Assembly: GCF_009909195.1 (NCBI RefSeq)
Contig: NZ_JAAAMU010000012.1
Coordinates: forward strand, 1 to 64,000
Source: Paenibacillus sacheonensis
GTDB taxonomy: Bacteria > Bacillota > Bacilli > Paenibacillales > Paenibacillaceae
Direction: 5' to 3'
DNA length: 64,000 bases
Positions 26,437 through 34,873 of the stretch are shown here, piece by piece. Each line of letters starts with the position of its first letter. The first letter of the stretch is position 1. Below the pieces are notes generated by a model, which saw only the letters and a program-made list of their open reading frames with translations, ran no database searches and had not been told where the DNA came from. Both the position numbers and the translations under genes were made by a program.

Positions 26437-27216
26437 TCATCGCTTCTCGATCCGCTCGTATTCCTCCATGAACGCAAGCTGCAGGCCCGCAAAGATATAA
26501 TCGTACAGAAATAACAGCAAAAAGAAGAAGAACGAGATCCATACGGCATTGATCAGCAGGCCGAACAGGATGTTCAGCATGACCGCTTTGACGATCAGGC
26601 TCGTGGTCGCGCCCGTGCGGTCTCCGAATGCTCGCAGCGCGCGCGGGAACGCTTGAAGTATCGAGCAGTTCTCGGATACAAGCGTAAATTCCAGATAGAC
26701 GAACCATACCCGAAGAATAAGAAAGGCAAGCAGGCTGACGACGGCGCCGAAGCCATGCAGGACATAGACCGCCAAACCGCCTCCGACTAACAGCAAAGCC
26801 AGCACGAGCAGGTTCAGCAGCAGGAACCGCCCGAAAAATCGCATGCCGTACGCATAGAAAACACGCAATGAAATCGATCGTTCATTGGCCGCCTGGCGAA
26901 GCAGTCCGATATAGCCGCCTTGGAAGAACGCCTGCACGAGCAGGAACGCAAGCAGTACGAGCACCGCCGCCGCCGCGCTGCCGGCAGACAGGCCGCCGTC
27001 CGCATTCATTTGCACGGTGCCCGCCATAAACCGCTGCTCGGTCACGGCGCTGACCGAAGGCAAGCCCATCTGCAGCGCAAGCTTGAACGCGAGATGCGGA
27101 CTACCGTGAAAACCGTTCATCAGGATGCCGGTTAAAGCGGACAAGCCGTCAATGGCGACCGGCAGCCCCACGAGCAGCGGCAGTCCCGGTAATTTGCGAA
27201 TGGCGCTGAGCAGCAT
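26437..27216 (-). CDS. Integral membrane protein of unknown function
   Basis: A 259-residue membrane protein with about six hydrophobic segments: one near residue 15, one near 80-95, three between 125 and 175, and one near 215-240. The C-terminus is charged (MEEYERIEKR). The overall pattern resembles DUF975-type or glycerophosphoryl-diester membrane-domain proteins, but I cannot assign a family. AAGGAGG precedes the ATG at 27216. It is monocistronic; a dyad array lies downstream. Confidence 0.72.
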   Translation of the reverse strand: MLLSAIRKLPGLPLLVGLPVAIDGLSALTGILMNGFHGSPHLAFKLALQMGLPSVSAVTEQRFMAGTVQMNADGGLSAGSAAAAVLVLLAFLLVQAFFQGGYIGLLRQAANERSISLRVFYAYGMRFFGRFLLLNLLVLALLLVGGGLAVYVLHGFGAVVSLLAFLILRVWFVYLEFTLVSENCSILQAFPRALRAFGDRTGATTSLIVKAVMLNILFGLLINAVWISFFFFLLLFLYDYIFAGLQLAFMEEYERIEKR

Positions 27217-27446
27217 CTCCTCGCCTCCTTTTTGCTTGTACTACGCAGTCCGCATGGAAAATGTTGCATTTCAAAAGAGATTGTGGAGCGCCTGCAGCGA
27301 CGTAAGTCGGAACCATCGGATTCGCGGCTGCGCGAAATTTCCCGCGCTTTTGCCATCTTGCGGTCTCATTCCGGATCCCTGCCGCCTGCAAGCGGGCTGT
27401 GCTATAGTTATCCAAAAATGAATGCGGAAAGGGATGCGCAAACGCC

Positions 27447-28070
27447 ATGCATACGATCATCAAACCCAAAATCCTGTACTTCGGCACCTCCGTCGTGCTG
27501 ATCAGCACCGTCAACGAAGACGGCACGCCCAATCTGGCGCCCATGTCCTCGGCATGGTGGCTCAATCAATCCTGCATGCTCGGACTCAGCAGCAAATCGC
27601 AAACCGTTCAGAATCTGCTCCGCGAACGCGAATGCGTGCTGAACCTTCCCTCCGTCGACCTCATTCCCGCGATCGATCGCCTCACCCTGCTGACGGGGCG
27701 CAATCCGGTTCCGGAATCCAAGGCGGCCAGAGGCTACCGCCATGAAGCCGATAAATTCGGCATCGCCGGGTTAACGCCGCTTCCGTCGCTGGCCGTGCGG
27801 GCTCCGCGCGTTCAAGAATGCCCCGTCCATCTTGAGGCGTCTTTCGTGAAGCTGCATGCTTTCGAGGAGCCGAGTTCCCTTGTCGCGATCGAAGTACGGA
27901 TCGAAAACGCGCATATCGAGGAACAGCTGCTGATGGAGGCGCATCCCCAATATATCAATCCGGCGAAGTGGAATCCGATGATCATGAATTTCTGCGAATA
28001 CTTCGGCCTGGGCGAGCAGCAATCCGCATCCAGACTAGCGCCGGTCTTCGGACCGAATGCCGTAAACTAG
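27447..28070 (+). CDS. Flavin reductase-like FMN-binding protein
   Basis: A 207-residue protein of the flavin reductase-like/FMN-binding split-barrel family. The early 'VVLISTVNEDGTPNLAPMSSAWWLN' is the usual FMN-binding segment, and 'ECVLNLPSVDLIPAIDRLT' follows. Such proteins reduce FMN with NAD(P)H or act as flavin-dependent oxidoreductases in the cytosol. The start codon at 27447 is an ATG, with GGAAAGGGA upstream. It is divergent from the membrane-protein gene and is followed by an unrelated gene after 124 bases. Confidence 0.85.
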   Translation: MHTIIKPKILYFGTSVVLISTVNEDGTPNLAPMSSAWWLNQSCMLGLSSKSQTVQNLLRERECVLNLPSVDLIPAIDRLTLLTGRNPVPESKAARGYRHEADKFGIAGLTPLPSLAVRAPRVQECPVHLEASFVKLHAFEEPSSLVAIEVRIENAHIEEQLLMEAHPQYINPAKWNPMIMNFCEYFGLGEQQSASRLAPVFGPNAVN

Positions 28071-28194
28071 CATGCGGTTTGTATAGCCAGCCTGCATTGC
28101 TGACTCATGCACGCGCCTCGTCCCCGGATCAGGGGTACCCTCACCGAAATGCTTAGGATACAATGGGGATAGTTTATATTCCGAGGTGAGGATA

Positions 28195-29469
28195 TTGTCA
28201 CGGCATACCTGGAAGGCTGCCGCCGAAGAAGCAGCCGCCGGCGGGCGCGATGTGATCAGCTTGACCTTCTGCTTGCCCGGCTTCGCCGCCGGGGAGGGAT
28301 CGCCGCCGCTGCCGCCGGGCAACGAATTGGCCGAAGCGCTGCTAAACGCGATTTATCCGCTTGACGACCGCTGGACGGCAGCCATGAAGAAAGCGACAAG
28401 CCACGTGCTGAGAGACTGCGCATTCCGCGTATCGTCCCGCAGCGACGACGCGATTCGGTTCGTTTCTTCCGGCACGGCGGACTTGTTCGGCGTTACGCCA
28501 GCCACGAGCGCAGCGCTTCGGCTTGCTTCTTTGATGCAGGACGCGAACGAATCGGAGCGATTGCAGTCGCATCTGCGGAAGCTTTATCCCCCTGCGATTC
28601 TGGCATTCGGCAAGCTATTGGCCGCGCTGCTCGAGCTTCGTTCATCCGTCGTCTTCGAGCTGGCAACGGCCGCGGGCGAGCGGCGCGCTGCGGAGCTCAG
28701 CTTCACCCAAATGCAGGCAGCCTGTTCCTATATCGATGATACCGACGTTACTTCGCTTGTCCTGCGAGTCCGAGGCAGCCTGATCGCGCTCCATCCCGGG
28801 GCAAAGACATTCCATATCGACGGCGATGACGGAGCAGGGTACGACGGGAAAATGACCAAAGAGGTCCGACGGCAGCTATTGAAGTCGGCCGTTCCCCTTT
28901 CGCTTCCCCTCATTGTGGAGGCAGTGATCGAGCGGCTGACAACCTATCAGCCGAGCATTGACGAAGAGTCGACCCTCGATCTGCTGATCGAGCTGGATAC
29001 CGATCCCGGCCTCAGCCTGGACGAGACGCTGCCGGTGTTCCGGAGACTCTACGCCCGCATGAACGCCGTGCTGGAACGCGACGACGGAGATGAGCATTCC
29101 TCCCCGATTACGATCGAAGACTATTCGGCGCTCGCGGAGCTCTCGGAACGGCTCCAGGGCAGCAACCCGCTCAAGGGCGCGCGGCGTGCCCTTCATCCGG
29201 CGGACCTGGCCGAGATGCATGCGCTGCTTGCGGAAAGCAAACCGATCGGCAGGCTGGCGCTGACGGGTGAAGGTGGAATGAATGACGAAGATGAGGACGC
29301 GGAGCATGATGCGCCGAGTCCGGCAGCGCGCGCCGCTAAGCTGAAAGCCGTCGCCGAACGCCGGAGGCTGGCGGCAGCCGCTTACGCCGATATCGTCAAG
29401 CTTACGGGCAGGCTGCTCCGCATGATCGACGCCCTGCAGGACATCGAGGCCGCTGCCTCGGGAAAATAA
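28195..29469 (+). CDS. Unknown 424-residue helical protein
   Basis: I do not recognise this protein. It is soluble and mostly helical, without signal peptide or membrane segments. Acidic stretches occur near residues 300 and 370 (NDEDEDAEHD), and the C-terminus is amphipathic and Ala/Arg-rich, suggesting a coiled coil. The middle has 'AFGKLLAALLELRSSVVFELATAAGERRAAELSFTQMQ'. The start is probably TTG at 28195, which has GAGGTGA 5 bases upstream; a GTG at 28186 lies inside that site. It precedes the VOC and YbaK genes on the same strand but is separated by about 120 bases. Confidence 0.7.
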   Translation: MSRHTWKAAAEEAAAGGRDVISLTFCLPGFAAGEGSPPLPPGNELAEALLNAIYPLDDRWTAAMKKATSHVLRDCAFRVSSRSDDAIRFVSSGTADLFGVTPATSAALRLASLMQDANESERLQSHLRKLYPPAILAFGKLLAALLELRSSVVFELATAAGERRAAELSFTQMQAACSYIDDTDVTSLVLRVRGSLIALHPGAKTFHIDGDDGAGYDGKMTKEVRRQLLKSAVPLSLPLIVEAVIERLTTYQPSIDEESTLDLLIELDTDPGLSLDETLPVFRRLYARMNAVLERDDGDEHSSPITIEDYSALAELSERLQGSNPLKGARRALHPADLAEMHALLAESKPIGRLALTGEGGMNDEDEDAEHDAPSPAARAAKLKAVAERRRLAAAAYADIVKLTGRLLRMIDALQDIEAAASGK

Positions 29470-29520
29470 TTTCCCAAAGAGCAGCGATAACGCGGTCTTT
29501 GCCGCCGAGCAGGCTGTTTC

Positions 29521-29562
29521 GAACCGAGCGGTTAGAACCAAACGGTCAGAACCGAGCGGTCA
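29521..29562 (+). repeat. Three 14-bp tandem units
   Basis: GAACCGAGCGGTTA, GAACCAAACGGTCA and GAACCGAGCGGTCA are head-to-tail just before the VOC gene ribosome site. They are non-coding. Confidence 0.85.
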
Positions 29563-29588
29563 GCCAAACTTTCCAAGGAGTTGAGCCC

Positions 29589-30011
29589 ATGATTCAATCC
29601 ATCGTCCACATCGCGTTGGTCGTCGACGATTACGACGAAGCGATCGCCTTTTATACGAAGAAGCTGCATTTCACGCTGGTCGAGGACACCTATCAGCCCG
29701 AACAGGACAAACGATGGGTGGTCGTCTCTCCGCCGGGCTCCGTCGGCACGACGATTCTGCTCGCCAAAGCATCCAAACCCGAGCAAGAGCCGTTCGTCGG
29801 CAACCAGGCCGGGGGCAGGGTGTTTCTCTTCCTGAACACGGATGATTTCTGGCGGGATTACAACGATATGGTCGAGCGCGGCGTCGAATTCGTGCGGAAG
29901 CCCGCGGAACAGGATTACGGAACGGTCGCGGTGTTCAAGGATTTGTACGGAAACTTGTGGGATTTGCTGCAATTGAACGAGGATCATCCCATCGCGAAGC
30001 GAATGAAGTGA
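29589..30011 (+). CDS. VOC-family protein (glyoxalase/bleomycin-resistance fold)
   Basis: A 140-residue vicinal-oxygen-chelate protein with two beta-alpha-beta-beta-beta modules: 'VHIALVVDDYDEAIAFYTKKLHFTLVED' and 'VERGVEFVRKPAEQDYGTVAVFKDLYGNLWDLLQL'. Metal-ligand candidates are the first-strand His7 and the final-strand 'GNLWDL' region, where the usual Glu is replaced, so enzymatic activity is uncertain. The ATG at 29589 has AAGGAG at a good distance. The next gene, ybaK-like, follows after 51 bases and may be cotranscribed. Confidence 0.86.
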   Translation: MIQSIVHIALVVDDYDEAIAFYTKKLHFTLVEDTYQPEQDKRWVVVSPPGSVGTTILLAKASKPEQEPFVGNQAGGRVFLFLNTDDFWRDYNDMVERGVEFVRKPAEQDYGTVAVFKDLYGNLWDLLQLNEDHPIAKRMK

Positions 30012-30062
30012 GCCCGGGAGATCAGACTAGAAACCGGCCGCAGCCGGAAAGAAAGGAACGCC

Positions 30063-30536
30063 ATGTCCGTTAAAACGAACGCCTGCCGCATACTCGATAA
30101 GTGCCAAGCTGCCTATACGCTGCATGAATACGAATGGGACGAGGAGCATTTGGACGTCGAAACCGTAGCGGCCAAAGTAGGCTTGCAGCCCGGCCAGTTA
30201 TTCAAAACGCTCGTCCTCCGGGGCGATAAAACCGGCGTCCTCGCCGCCTGTATCCCGGGAGATCGGGAGCTGAACCTGAAGAGCCTTGCTTCGGTCAGCG
30301 GCAACAAGAAGGTCGAGATGGTGCCGGTCAAAGACATCCAAGCCCTTACCGGCTATATACGCGGAGGCGTCTCGCCGCTCGGCATGAAGAAGAAGTATCC
30401 GTTCTACTTGCATGCGTCCATCCAAGCGATGCCGCTCGTCAGCATAAGCGCCGGCCGAAGAGGCTTGCAAATCTTCCTGCACGGGGACGACTTGATCGCT
30501 GCTTCGGAAGGGCAGCTTGCGGATATCGTGCAGTAG
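30063..30536 (+). CDS. ybaK: YbaK/EbsC-type aminoacyl-tRNA deacylase
   Basis: A 157-residue protein of the YbaK/ProX-like deacylase family, which removes cysteine mischarged on tRNA-Pro. The conserved features are 'GLQPGQLFKTLVLRGDKTG', with the invariant Lys, 'CIPGDRELNLKSLA' and 'GYIRGGVSPLGMKKKYP'. The length is standard. AGAAAGGAAC precedes the ATG. It is the last gene before a repeat-rich stretch. Confidence 0.92.
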   Translation: MSVKTNACRILDKCQAAYTLHEYEWDEEHLDVETVAAKVGLQPGQLFKTLVLRGDKTGVLAACIPGDRELNLKSLASVSGNKKVEMVPVKDIQALTGYIRGGVSPLGMKKKYPFYLHASIQAMPLVSISAGRRGLQIFLHGDDLIAASEGQLADIVQ

Positions 30537-30603
30537 CATCAACGTAAGCTAGTGCTGCGACACATTGTATTGCCGCGACGATGGCAGGCCTCTTTAGCGG
30601 AGC

Positions 30604-30895
30604 GGGCATCAAGGGTTGCGCTAAATACGCAAAATATGCCACCGATCCCCCGTCCAACGAGATTGTTGTACTTAATACACAAATTAAGCCGCTCTAACCC
30701 CCGTCAGACCACGATTGTTGCACCAAATACACAAAATAAGGCACGGAGCCGGGTGTTACGGGTAAAAACGAGGGGTAAAGTTGCAAAAAGTACAGAAATA
30801 ATGAAATCGCGAGCAAAATCGGAGCAAATTGTTGTATAACTTACAAAAATTGCTGTACAACCCTATAAAAATTGCTGTACAACCTACAAAAATGG
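30604..30895. repeat. Array of degenerate TTGTAC-type dyad repeats
   Basis: A motif ATTGyTGtACnnnnTACAAAA recurs: ATTGTTG at 30662, 30714 and 30828, and ATTGCTG at 30849 and 30871. Phases are 52 bases early and 21-22 bases late. Individual units form small dyads such as TTGTA-taact-TACAA. There is no coding potential beyond short frames. Confidence 0.7.
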
Positions 30896-30998
30896 AACTA
30901 GTCTGCATTCCGCCTGAGCCGCGATTGTCGGAGCTGGCATCGGACGTTGCACCACGAGCCACGCAGGCTGCCAGGCCGACTCCTCGCCGACCTGAAAA

Positions 30999-31044
30999 GA
31001 CAACAAAGAAGCTGCCGGCCCGAGCCGACAGCTTCTTTGTTGTC
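30999..31044. terminator. Terminator of the muropeptide operon
   Basis: A perfect 16-bp stem GACAACAAAGAAGCTG/CAGCTTCTTTGTTGTC with an inner CGGC/GCCG. It lies downstream of the MurK-like gene (minus strand), about 150 bases past its stop, and the tail on that strand is TTTTCAGG. Confidence 0.7.
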
Positions 31045-31155
31045 CTTGGTTCTTTGTTGTCCTTGTTGTCCTTGTTGTCCTTGTTTCCTTGTTGTCCTTG
31101 CTTCCTTGTTGTCCTTGCTTCCTTGTTGTCCTTGCTTCCTTGTTATCCTTGCATC
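31034..31155. repeat. Tandem TTGTTGTCC-type repeat array next to a hairpin arm
   Basis: After the hairpin the plus strand continues as repeated TTGTTGTCC units, later as a 17-base unit TTGTTGTCCTTGCTTCC repeated three times. The unit matches the 3' arm of the terminator at 31031-31046 (TTCTTTGTTGTCCTTG), suggesting that the array grew from it. Confidence 0.85.
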
Positions 31156-31191
31156 CCTATTGCCATACCTTCTTACATACGCGGAACCCGC

Positions 31192-32103
31192 TTACGCCAA
31201 CTCCAGCAGCGCCATCCGCACCGCGCCGCCCGACGCATCATCCGGCGCCGCGACGCATGGCATCGACGGGTATTCCCGCTTCAGCAGCGTCTCGAATGCG
31301 TCCCGGACGTACGCGTTCTTGAGCAGCACGCTGCCCGCCAGCACGAGCCGGCCATCCTGCATGGCCAGCTTCTCCGCGACCGGAACCACGAGCTCGAGCA
31401 AGGAAGCCGCGCTGCGTTTCACGATGGCTTGCGCCGCGCTGTCCCCGGAATCGCAGGCCTCCGTGAGCAAGGGAGCGAGCGCCGCGATATCCTTCTTGTT
31501 GGTATGCTTGTCATGCGCGAAGCCGATCAATTCCCTGACCGACGACATGCCAAGGCGCGCATAGACGAGCTCCGTGATGACGGTCGGCTGAATCCGTCCG
31601 TCGCCGGCTTTCGCGACCGCCGACAGCAGATCGCGGCCGATGCTGTAGCCGCTCCCTTCGTCGTCGATCAGATAGCCGCATCCGCCCGTACGGTGCGTAC
31701 TCCCCCCGTCATTGCGGCCGAAGCAGATCGAGCCCGTTCCCGCAATCAGGATCATCCCGACCGGGCTGTCGAGCGCGCCGCACAAGGCCGTCTCGTGATC
31801 GCCCGTGATAAGCAGTCCGCCTTCGTATCCGCAATCCCGGACATTGGCCGTGAGCCGCTCCTGCACGGCGGGATTACTGACGCCGGCCGCGCCGATGCAG
31901 ATCTGCGCGCAATGCGCCAAGCCACCGCATGCCTTGGCGATCTCCGCCATGATCGTTTGGAAGCTGAGCCGAATGCTTTCTTCGTCCTGCCCGTTATAAT
32001 TGATGGCGCCGGATACGAACGTATGAATCGGCCGCCCCCGCTCATCGGCAACGGTAACCGCGGTCTTCGTCCCGCCGCCGTCCAAGCCGGCTACGTATCT
32101 CAT
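31192..32103 (-). CDS. BadF/BadG-family amino-sugar kinase (MurK/NagK-like)
   Basis: A 303-residue ASKHA-fold kinase of the BadF/BadG/BcrA/BcrD group with phosphate-1 motif 'GLDGGGTKTAV', phosphate-2-like 'ILIAGTGSICFG' and adenosine motif 'LVLAGSVLLKN'. 'GGCGYLIDDEGSGYSIGRD' is typical of N-acetylglucosamine kinases. The Clostridium acetobutylicum MurK, which phosphorylates both MurNAc and GlcNAc at O6, belongs to this family. Position as last gene after nagZ supports phosphorylation of MurNAc or GlcNAc released in the cytosol. AAGGAG is 10 bases upstream of the ATG, and the gap to nagZ is 16 bases. Confidence 0.85.
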   Translation of the reverse strand: MRYVAGLDGGGTKTAVTVADERGRPIHTFVSGAINYNGQDEESIRLSFQTIMAEIAKACGGLAHCAQICIGAAGVSNPAVQERLTANVRDCGYEGGLLITGDHETALCGALDSPVGMILIAGTGSICFGRNDGGSTHRTGGCGYLIDDEGSGYSIGRDLLSAVAKAGDGRIQPTVITELVYARLGMSSVRELIGFAHDKHTNKKDIAALAPLLTEACDSGDSAAQAIVKRSAASLLELVVPVAEKLAMQDGRLVLAGSVLLKNAYVRDAFETLLKREYPSMPCVAAPDDASGGAVRMALLELA

Positions 32104-32119
32104 CTTTCTCCGCTCCTTC

Positions 32120-33676
32120 TCATGCGCCCTCGATGCTCAGCTTGCCCGTCGGAAGAATCTCGCCGCCCAGCACGCGGATCAAGGAAGCGATCGCGAGCGG
32201 CGTATATTCGAACGCGGCCAGGCCGCATGCACCGTCGCCAAGCTCCTCCAAATCGTACGGCTTGCCGAGCGCGACGGCCGTAACCTTGTGCCCGCTTGCC
32301 GCAAGCTTGCGCGCGAGTTTGAGCTGCCCGGCGTTCTCCCGTCCGTTGAACAGGCCGATCACAGAATGCCCATAGCCTTCTGCCTGCCGCAGCGTCCGTT
32401 CGATCTCTTCCTCGTCCGGGTCGATGCCGATCGTCGCGCTTGCCGCATCGAATGCTTCCGCCATCGCCGCCGGAAACGACAAGCCCGACTTCGCCTGACT
32501 GGAAGCCTGATCCGTCCGATACGGAGGGCTGCCGATGAAGATCGTGTCGCCGCCGCCCCTGCGCACGGTCTCGAGTTCGCCATGCACGAGGCAGATGCTC
32601 TCCTCGCTGATGGCCGCGGCTGCGCGGCGATGGGCGTCGGAACCGACGATGTTCAGATCGGATTCGCCGGTATCGCCGTATTTGCGCTTAACATACATGA
32701 CCCGTTCGAGCGCGTCGTCGATGACGGACATCGGCAGTTCGCCGTCGTTCACCGCCTGCTCGATCAGCTCCGCCGCCTCGATGACGAGGGCTGGGGTATG
32801 ACTGACGAAGACCAGATGCACGCCGGCTTGAATCGCGCCCAACGCGCCGCGCGCCGTGCCGTAATACTTCTTGATCGCATCCATCTCCAAGCAGTCGGAC
32901 ACGACGAGGCCGCCGTAGCCGAGCCGCTTCTTCAGCAGGTCGGTAATGATCGTCCGCGACATCGTGGCCGGCACGCCCGTCGTCTCGATCTGCGGGAAGA
33001 GAATATGCGAGCTCATGATCCCTTCGGCTCCGGCCGCGATGGCCGCCCGGAACGGCTTCAATTCCAGCTCCATCAGCTGCTCGAGCGACTTGTCGATGAC
33101 GGGCAGCCCCAGATGGGAGTCGACGGCCGTATCGCCGTGACCCGGAAAATGCTTCACGGAAGACAGCACGCCGCCCTCCATCAGTCCGCGTATCATCTGC
33201 AGGCCGTACGTCTCGACCGTACCCGGCGTGTCCCCGTAAGATCGGACGTTGATGACCGGATTATGCTTGTTGTTATTGATATCGAGCACGGGCGCGAGAT
33301 TGAAATTAATGCCAAGCGCGCGCAGCTCGCGAGCCGTGATACGCCCCGCTGCGTACGCATTCTCCGGCCGGCCCGTCGAGGCGGTCGCCATCGCGCCGGG
33401 CATGTTGGTCGCATCGGCCGGAAGCCGCGTTACCCGTCCGCCTTCTTGATCGATCGAGATCAGCGCCGGAAATCCGGTATGCTGCGTGATCGTATGCCGA
33501 AGCTCGCCGCAAAGCTCGCGAAGCTGCGACTTGTTCGCGATATTATGCGAGAACAGAATGATGTTCCCGATCTTGTAATCAGCGATCAGACGCTTCAAGT
33601 CCTCGGTCATGCCCGTGGACGGAAATCCGGTTACGATCAGCTGGCCGATCTTCTCCCGTAACGTTAAAGCTCTCAT
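32120..33676 (-). CDS. nagZ: GH3 beta-N-acetylglucosaminidase NagZ, cytoplasmic form
   Basis: A 518-residue glycoside hydrolase family 3 enzyme. The NagZ signature KHFPGHGDTAVDSH (175-188) carries the Asp186/His188 acid-base dyad, and the nucleophile is Asp261 in VVSDCLEMDAI. A C-terminal alpha/beta domain follows, as in Bacillus NagZ. It removes non-reducing GlcNAc from GlcNAc-MurNAc muropeptides. Unlike the secreted B. subtilis enzyme there is no signal peptide: the protein begins MRALTLREKIGQLIVTG, directly in the catalytic domain. GGAGAGGG precedes the ATG. It lies between namZ and the kinase. Confidence 0.92.
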   Translation of the reverse strand: MRALTLREKIGQLIVTGFPSTGMTEDLKRLIADYKIGNIILFSHNIANKSQLRELCGELRHTITQHTGFPALISIDQEGGRVTRLPADATNMPGAMATASTGRPENAYAAGRITARELRALGINFNLAPVLDINNNKHNPVINVRSYGDTPGTVETYGLQMIRGLMEGGVLSSVKHFPGHGDTAVDSHLGLPVIDKSLEQLMELELKPFRAAIAAGAEGIMSSHILFPQIETTGVPATMSRTIITDLLKKRLGYGGLVVSDCLEMDAIKKYYGTARGALGAIQAGVHLVFVSHTPALVIEAAELIEQAVNDGELPMSVIDDALERVMYVKRKYGDTGESDLNIVGSDAHRRAAAAISEESICLVHGELETVRRGGGDTIFIGSPPYRTDQASSQAKSGLSFPAAMAEAFDAASATIGIDPDEEEIERTLRQAEGYGHSVIGLFNGRENAGQLKLARKLAASGHKVTAVALGKPYDLEELGDGACGLAAFEYTPLAIASLIRVLGGEILPTGKLSIEGA

Positions 33677-33733
33677 GCTAGCCCTCTCCTTACCTCATGC
33701 AGGCCCTGATTCAGCCCTGCATACAAACGAAAT

Positions 33734-34873
33734 TCAATACAAATGATACCGCTGCTTTCGGTCCGCGAACGCCCGGCTCTCCTCGCGGAACTGCGCCAGC
33801 ATGGCCGGGACGTCCACGGCATCGGCGCGGTACAGGTTATCGCCGCCGAGCAGATCGATGAACGGCCGGGAGCCTTCCTTGAACGGCGGCAGCCAAGCGA
33901 ACGCCTCGTAATTCTCCTTGATCGCATAGAGCAGCGTGACGCCCGTATCGACGGGAAGCACGGCTCGCGCATCCGTGATGTGGAGCTGAACGCCGCCGCA
34001 AAGCTCGCCTTGATGCTTCGATGCCGTCGGCTTGTAGTACACGGGACGGAATCTCACGCCCGGCAGCTTCTTCGCGTTCATCTCGTCCGCAAGACGCTGC
34101 GGTTCGATGTACGGCGCGCCGATGATTTCGAACGGGAACGTCGTTCCCCTGCCTTCGGACAAATTCGTGCCTTCGAACAGGCATGTTCCGCCGTACAATA
34201 AAGCCGTCTCATAACGCGGAATACCCATGGACGGCTGCACCCAGAGACGGTTCGCGTCTGGAAAAGACATCGTCCGTTCCCAGCCCTCGCAAGGCACGAC
34301 GTGCAGCTTGCAGTTCCAGCCCATCTCGTCGTTCGCCATCGTCGCCAGCTCGCCCACGGTCAGTCCGTAACGAACGGCCAATGGATAGTTGCCGACGAAC
34401 GAGGTATAACCCGGCTTCAGCACATTGCCTTCCACCGTGACGCCGCCGAGCGGATTGAACCGGTCGAGGACGATGAATTCCTTGCCCGCCTTGGCGCAAT
34501 CCTCGAGCGCGTAGAGCATCGTATAAATAAAGGTATAATAACGAATGCCGACATCCTGGATGTCATACACGACCGCATCGACTTCTTCGAGCATTTCCGG
34601 CGTAAGCCGCTTGGAATCTCGGCGATATAAGCTGTGCACCGGCACGCCCGTCTGCGGATCGGCATACGCCTCCACCAGACCGCCCGCATCCTGATCCCCG
34701 CGAACGCCATGCTCGGGCGAGAACAGCGCCGTCAAACGAAAGCGTTCATGCAGGATGCTGATCGTCGGCGCGAAATCGCGGTCCAAGCCGGTAGGCGACG
34801 TTATCAATCCAAGCCGCTTCCCTTGAAACAACCGGGCATGCTGCCCGATCCGATCGACGCCGTTCAGGATCAT
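33734..34873 (-). CDS. namZ: Exo-beta-N-acetylmuramidase NamZ (DUF1343, GH171)
   Basis: A 379-residue DUF1343 protein. Family motifs are 'FSPEHGVRGDQDAG', 'GVPVHSLYRRDSKRLTPEML', 'YDIQDVGIRYYTFIYTM', 'VLDRFNPLGG' and 'ALLYGGTCLFEGTNLSEGRGT' with acidic catalytic residues. The B. subtilis member releases MurNAc from the non-reducing end of MurNAc-GlcNAc and acts outside the cell. Here there is no signal sequence, so it should act on imported fragments. It overlaps the PIG-L gene upstream by 4 bases (ATGA), showing coupling, and is followed by nagZ after 57 bases, the same gene pair as in Bacillus. Confidence 0.92.
   Translation of the reverse strand: MILNGVDRIGQHARLFQGKRLGLITSPTGLDRDFAPTISILHERFRLTALFSPEHGVRGDQDAGGLVEAYADPQTGVPVHSLYRRDSKRLTPEMLEEVDAVVYDIQDVGIRYYTFIYTMLYALEDCAKAGKEFIVLDRFNPLGGVTVEGNVLKPGYTSFVGNYPLAVRYGLTVGELATMANDEMGWNCKLHVVPCEGWERTMSFPDANRLWVQPSMGIPRYETALLYGGTCLFEGTNLSEGRGTTFPFEIIGAPYIEPQRLADEMNAKKLPGVRFRPVYYKPTASKHQGELCGGVQLHITDARAVLPVDTGVTLLYAIKENYEAFAWLPPFKEGSRPFIDLLGGDNLYRADAVDVPAMLAQFREESRAFADRKQRYHLY

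Noticed and set aside
30829..32283. Plus-strand open frame of 484 codons with a repeated Leu/Ser/Cys/Pro segment
   Set aside because: It runs through the tandem array and antisense to the kinase gene; the repeated LLSL residues only reflect the TTGTTGTCC repeat.
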